A DNA stretch of 64,000 nucleotides from Arcticibacter eurypsychrophilus (GTDB lineage: Bacteria > Bacteroidota > Bacteroidia > Sphingobacteriales > Sphingobacteriaceae), in assembly GCF_001730525.1 (NCBI RefSeq), contig NZ_MDFN01000027.1, forward strand, positions 1 through 64,000, in the 5' to 3' direction. Shown here piece after piece: positions 61,636 through 64,000 of the stretch (position 1 is the first letter of the stretch; each line of letters starts with the position of its first letter). The position numbers were made by a program, and so were the translations under genes. The notes beneath the pieces are model-generated. The model was not told the DNA's origin, ran no database searches, and was given only the letters and a program-made list of their open reading frames with translations.

Positions 61636-62577
61636 CTACATGAAGCCTTCCAGTATTTCCTTCTTCGTACTACTTCTCATTTCATCCGGTAGCGATTCTA
61701 AGATTTCTTTTTCAAGAGCCGTTATGATACTTCGTTTTAAAAAGTTACGATGTGTTATAATGCTGATTTCCCTTGCCGGAACAGGGTCTTTAAATCGCCT
61801 TACCCTTTTGAGTTGTTCTTTACTCAGGTCCGAAAGACTCAATTCAGGTAAAATTGTTATTCCTGAATTCAAATCAACCATCCGCTTGAGCGTTTCAACA
61901 CTACCCGTATTGTATTCAAAGAGTTTAAGTTTATTCAGCTCTGCTTTTTTACTGCAAAGATTCAGCACCTGATTTCGCATACAATGCCCTTCATTGAGCA
62001 ACCAAAGATCTTTAATTTCAATATTCTCTGCTACAATACTCTTTCTTTTCAGGACCGGATTATCTTTTGAAGCATATAAGGCAAAAGGTTCATAAAACAA
62101 GGGAAGCGCATTTAATGACTTGTCATCCAATGGAGTGGAAACAATTCCGCAATCCAGCAATCCAACCTTTAGCTTTTGAACGATTTGCTCCGTTGTAAAC
62201 TCCCATATCAACAACTGTACCTTTGGATATTTCGAAGTGAAGCTTAAAATAATTTTAGGAAGCAGGTAGGGTGCAACGGTTGGAATTACGCCAATTTTAA
62301 GTGTACCACTTATTTCCTTTTTAAAAGAATGAATAATTTCATTCAAATTATCAGCTTCTGCAAGAACAAGACGCGCCTGTTCAATCACCTGCACACCGAT
62401 CTCAGTTGGCACTACAGGTTGTTTACTTCGGTCGAAGAGAATCACTCCTAAATTATCTTCCAACTTTTGGATCTGCATACTTAAAGTAGGCTGAGTCACA
62501 CAACACTTATCTGCCGCCTGTACAAAGTTGCGGAAAGTGTCTACCGCTACAACATATTCTAATTGAACAAGAGTCAT
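61636..62577 (-). CDS. oxyR: Hydrogen-peroxide-responsive LysR regulator OxyR
   Basis: The start is taken at the ATG at 62577 (MTLVQLEYVVAVDTFRNFVQ; 313 aa). With this start the two redox cysteines in NEGHCMRNQVLNLC are residues 199 and 208, the same numbers as in E. coli OxyR. N-terminal HTH VTQPTLSMQIQKLEDNLGVI, then a LysR substrate domain. Divergent from katA, with an OxyR-like site right before the start codon. Confidence 0.93.
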   Translation of the reverse strand: MTLVQLEYVVAVDTFRNFVQAADKCCVTQPTLSMQIQKLEDNLGVILFDRSKQPVVPTEIGVQVIEQARLVLAEADNLNEIIHSFKKEISGTLKIGVIPTVAPYLLPKIILSFTSKYPKVQLLIWEFTTEQIVQKLKVGLLDCGIVSTPLDDKSLNALPLFYEPFALYASKDNPVLKRKSIVAENIEIKDLWLLNEGHCMRNQVLNLCSKKAELNKLKLFEYNTGSVETLKRMVDLNSGITILPELSLSDLSKEQLKRVRRFKDPVPAREISIITHRNFLKRSIITALEKEILESLPDEMRSSTKKEILEGFM

Positions 62578-62592
62578 ATAGTTAAAATCTAT
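62578..62592. promoter_or_regulatory. OxyR-box half site ATAG-N7-CTAT
   Basis: ATAGTTAAAATCTAT fits the E. coli OxyR consensus ATAGntnnnanCTAT and lies directly before the oxyR start codon, between oxyR and katA. A second, weaker half (GATAACAAATATC) follows. Suggests autoregulation and control of katA. Confidence 0.65.
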
Positions 62593-62678
62593 ATTAGATA
62601 ACAAATATCAATTTTTTACTCCGATTTATAAAGATGATATTTATACAAGATTTCAAATAGAAATTAATCCGTGTAATT

Positions 62679-64000
62679 ATGACGATCAATAAACAAAGAC
62701 TCACTACCGCATCAGGAATGCCTTATACGGAAGATGAGAACTCAATGACTGCAGGGCCGAGAGGTCCCGTTCTTATTCAGGATTTTATACTTCATGAAAA
62801 GATGGCTCATTTTAACCGTGAGCGTATCCCGGAACGTGTAGTTCATGCAAAAGGCTCAGGAGCATTTGGAACGTTTACGGTAACACATGACATTACACAA
62901 TATACAAAAGCTAAAATATTTAATAAAATAGGCAAAGAAACGCCCATGTTCATTCGTTTCTCTACAGTAGGAGGCGAAAAAGGATCTGCAGACACCGAAC
63001 GTGATCCGCGTGGCTTCGCTATGAAATTCTATACGGAAGATGGCAACTGGGATCTTGTAGGTAATAACACCCCGGTTTTCTTTATCAAGGATGCTAAAAA
63101 GTTTTCTGACTTTATTCATACTCAGAAGAGAGATCCGCGTACAAATTGTAAAAGCGCTACTATGATGTGGGATTTCTGGTCACTTAATCCGGAAAGTTTA
63201 CATCAGGTGACCATACTCATGTCAGATCGTGGCACACCTTACTCCTTCAGACACATGCACGGCTTTGGAAGTCATACTTTCTCTTTAATAAATGAAAAAG
63301 GTGAACGCAATTGGGTGAAATTCCACTTTAAAACCCAGCAGGGGATTAAGAATTTTACCGATGCTGAAGCTGGATTAAAAAGAGGTACCGATCCTGATTG
63401 GGCTCAACGCGACCTGGTTCAATCCATAGAAAGAGGAGATTTCCCTAAATGGGATTTAAAGATCCAGCTGATGTCCGAAACGCAAGCAGCCAAGTTCAGA
63501 TGGAACCCTTTTGATTTAACTAAAGTATGGCCTCAGGGCGAATTTCCTTTAATTGATGTAGGCGTGATGGAACTCAATCGCATCCCTGATAACTACTTTG
63601 CTGATGTGGAACAGGCAGCATTTGCTCCTGCACATGTTGTAAACGGGATTAGTTATTCACCCGACAAAATGCTTCAGGGAAGAATATTATCCTATCCGGA
63701 TGCGCAGCGTTACAGACTGGGTACTAATTACGAATATATCCCGGTAAATCAATGTCCTTTCATGGTAAGCAACTATCAACGTGATGGTGCCATGCGCGGA
63801 GACGGAAATGGTGGATCGACACCTAATTATTTCCCTAACAGCTTTGATAACATAGAAACAGATTCAAAGTATAAGGAACCAGCTATGGATCTGGATTCAT
63901 CCGTTGCTGATTGGTATGACAGGAATGCAGAAGGAGAAAACGACCACTATACACAACCAGGTGACCTTTACCGTTTAATGGACGCTCAAAACAAGGCACA
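62679..64000 (+). CDS. katA: Monofunctional haem catalase, 3' end outside window
   Basis: Open for 440 codons to the window end. Starts [20 protein letters not shown]; catalytic His in [14 protein letters not shown], Asn in [12 protein letters not shown], and the proximal haem Tyr in [14 protein letters not shown], with [14 protein letters not shown]. Small-subunit (clade 3) type. Destroys H2O2; divergent from oxyR. Confidence 0.95.
   Translation, partial: MTINKQRLTTASGMPYTEDENSMTAGPRGPVLIQDFILHEKMAHFNRERIPERVVHAKGSGAFGTFTVTHDITQYTKAKIFNKIGKETPMFIRFSTVGGEKGSADTERDPRGFAMKFYTEDGNWDLVGNNTPVFFIKDAKKFSDFIHTQKRDPRTNCKSATMMWDFWSLNPESLHQVTILMSDRGTPYSFRHMHGFGSHTFSLINEKGERNWVKFHFKTQQGIKNFTDAEAGLKRGTDPDWAQRDLVQSIERGDFPKWDLKIQLMSETQAAKFRWNPFDLTKVWPQGEFPLIDVGVMELNRIPDNYFADVEQAAFAPAHVVNGISYSPDKMLQGRILSYPDAQRYRLGTNYEYIPVNQCPFMVSNYQRDGAMRGDGNGGSTPNYFPNSFDNIETDSKYKEPAMDLDSSVADWYDRNAEGENDHYTQPGDLYRLMDAQNKA

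Overview
The window looks like a chromosome segment from a member of the Bacteroidota, most likely Sphingobacteriaceae (Pedobacter-like). The evidence is AT-rich DNA, a type IX secretion (T9SS) cargo protein beside a PorV-like protein, the gliding lipoprotein GldH, a succinylornithine-type ArgF', weak Shine-Dalgarno signals, and repeated matches to the Bacteroidota -7 promoter element TAnnTTTG. No tRNA, rRNA or CRISPR locus was seen.

Layout. Bases 1-3.3 kb hold a T9SS-exported alpha/beta hydrolase (5' end outside the window), a tiny lipoprotein and a PorV-family outer-membrane protein. Bases 3.45-7.49 kb are a cargo-free Tn3-family transposon with a resolvase, a res-like site, a transposase broken by a one-base frameshift, and recognisable terminal inverted repeats. 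It abuts the 3' stump of a hexapeptide acetyltransferase gene, so the locus has been rearranged. Bases 7.6-9.9 kb carry a HAD phosphatase and an unrecognised Bacteroidota protein. From about 9.9 kb onward the content is mostly core genome: ruvX, holB-ricT-gldH, an LtaS-like sulfatase, comM, msrA, an M16 peptidase, def, the nifU/mrp pair, a GT51 transglycosylase, hpt, psd, rpsP-rimM-trmD and rplS, gmhA, pfkA, birA, rsfS-ftsH and a LUD-domain gene.

Bases 34.9-46.2 kb contain an aminotransferase gene and a long minus-strand arginine operon: GNAT acyltransferase-argG-argC-argD-argF'-argB-proC-argE-argH. The operon is preceded by a roughly 290-nt leader. That leader has a good -7 element and a 44-codon ORF ending in an arginine-rich stretch (four Arg codons in the last ten), followed by foldable RNA. 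This is a candidate arginine-sensing leader-peptide attenuator and is the most interesting regulatory candidate here. Two spacers inside the operon are also odd. One is a degenerate array with about 57-bp spacing between argB and proC. The other is made of degenerate copies of the argE 3' end between argE and argH.

Bases 46.3-64 kb continue with ssb, mutY, an HU gene, a TPR gene, a 29-residue bS22/mS38-like protein, rng, radA, a carB lacking the C-terminal allosteric domain, pnuC-nadR behind a perfect palindrome, terC, rlmI, tadA, sodA/B, and a divergent oxyR-katA pair with a textbook OxyR half-site (katA runs off the end). All identifications are from reading the sequence; no database search was run.
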